Notes under the pieces: model-generated
The model's database searches: none
What the model was told of the DNA's origin: nothing
Seen by the model: the letters and a program-made list of their open reading frames with translations, nothing else
Made by a program: the position numbers and the translations under genes
Shown: positions 63,505 to 64,000 of the stretch, one piece after another
Position numbering within the stretch: position 1 is the first letter of the stretch
Layout: every line of letters begins with the position of its first letter
DNA from: an uncultured Clostridium sp.
GTDB lineage: Bacteria; Bacillota; Clostridia; TANB77; CAG-508
Assembly: GCA_946411515.1 (NCBI GenBank)
Contig: CAMKEH010000004.1
Coordinates: 29,318-93,317 of the forward strand
Direction: 5' to 3'
DNA: 64,000 bases

Positions 63505-64000
63505 ATGAAAGTATTGAAAAGAATGTTAAAACAGGAAAAAGGCGCAATTACAATGACAGTGCTAGCAGCTATGCTATTTATAACTACTGTACTTGTAATA
63601 TCTTATTTTTCTATATTTAACCTAGGCTCTAACCAAAATAGAAAGATACAACAAATATCTAAACAATATAGTGTAACAGATGGTGAGTTAGAAGAAAGGT
63701 ACAATCAAATTTTAAATAATTTGGATTTAAATAATATAAGTATAACTCAAGCAAAAAAAATAAATAGTATAATTAGCAAATTAAAACAAAATACAACAGT
63801 ATTTGATGAAGATGGAAATTCCTTTGTTATACCAGCAGGATTTAAACTTTCAAGTGATTCAGCAGATAAAGTAACAGAAGGAATTGTAATTGAAGATGCT
63901 ACATATAATGATACAATTGGAAGTGAATTTGTATGGATACCAGCTGGAATACCATGGAAAAGTGATCCAAGCAAAACTATAGAACTTGCAAGATATGTAT
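63505..64000 (+). CDS. Type IV pilin-like secreted protein, N-terminal part
   Basis: Runs off the right edge; 165 residues visible. The N-terminus is short and basic, followed by KGAITMTVLAAMLFITTVLV, a prepilin-like or signal helix. After a helical stretch there is an EFVWIPAG segment like that of formylglycine-generating-enzyme-like (SUMF-type) domains. ATG 63505 with AGAGG nine bases up. No CGG in the part seen. Probably a surface protein with a pilin-type anchor. Confidence 0.65.
   Translation, partial: MKVLKRMLKQEKGAITMTVLAAMLFITTVLVISYFSIFNLGSNQNRKIQQISKQYSVTDGELEERYNQILNNLDLNNISITQAKKINSIISKLKQNTTVFDEDGNSFVIPAGFKLSSDSADKVTEGIVIEDATYNDTIGSEFVWIPAGIPWKSDPSKTIELARYV

Overview
This is a strongly AT-rich window from a spore-forming low-GC Firmicute, most likely an anaerobic gut-type member of the Clostridia. 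The evidence is SpoIIE, CotF-like coat proteins, a MecA adaptor, the mreBCD-mrdA-minC cluster, RpoB/RpoC of Firmicutes type, GdpP, dockerin proteins, and sortase-anchored Cna-B/DUF11 surface proteins. Stop codons are TAA or TAG in every gene read; TGA was never seen. Arginine is written almost only as AGA, with some CGT. No tRNA, rRNA, CRISPR array or insertion sequence was recognised.

Layout. 1-4045: end of a YhaN-like coiled-coil ATPase, a tiny basic protein, prfA, and a ZIP metal transporter. 4060-4410: a type I toxin/antisense-RNA locus. 4440-9194: PcrA helicase, two coat proteins, a Spo0A-C-like regulator, and an M23 peptidase. 9195-12704: a leader RNA, a secreted protein with three C39-like domains plus dockerin, MecA (minus strand), and a DUF4321 protein. 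12745-18687: radC, mreB, mreC, mreD, mrdA (PBP2), minC. 18699-19488: two minus-strand unknowns. 19773-37676: three giant surface proteins, the third looking like a fusion of homologues of the first two. 37930-48822: spoIIE, WG-repeat protein, unknown membrane protein, acpS, tatD, an atypical minus-strand gene, a G5/3D wall protein, exoA, AI-2E transporter, small export protein. 48833-52778: second copy of the leader RNA and a BspA-like LRR/dockerin protein. 52856-60571: rpoB and rpoC with their own promoter and leaders. 60621-64000: LURP-one-like protein, gdpP, and the start of a pilin-like protein.

The most striking signal: six genes (ZIP transporter, pcrA, M23 peptidase, mreB, mrdA, BspA protein) are each broken once, always in the same way. 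An extra C sits directly before a glycine codon (NNN-C-GGN), so the ribosome meets an in-frame CGG. Skipping the C restores the full, conserved protein in all six. No other frameshift was found. The broken genes include normally essential ones, and in the BspA gene two sister repeats carry the same Ser-Gly codons without the C. This points to +1 recoding at CGG (skipping, or four-base decoding as Gly) in an organism that otherwise avoids CGG. An assembly or sequencing artefact must still be excluded, and five CGG codons in four other genes must be read without a shift.

Most other genes are housekeeping or cell-envelope functions. Envelope growth (MreBCD, PBP2, MinC, M23, 3D protein), surface display and sporulation dominate.
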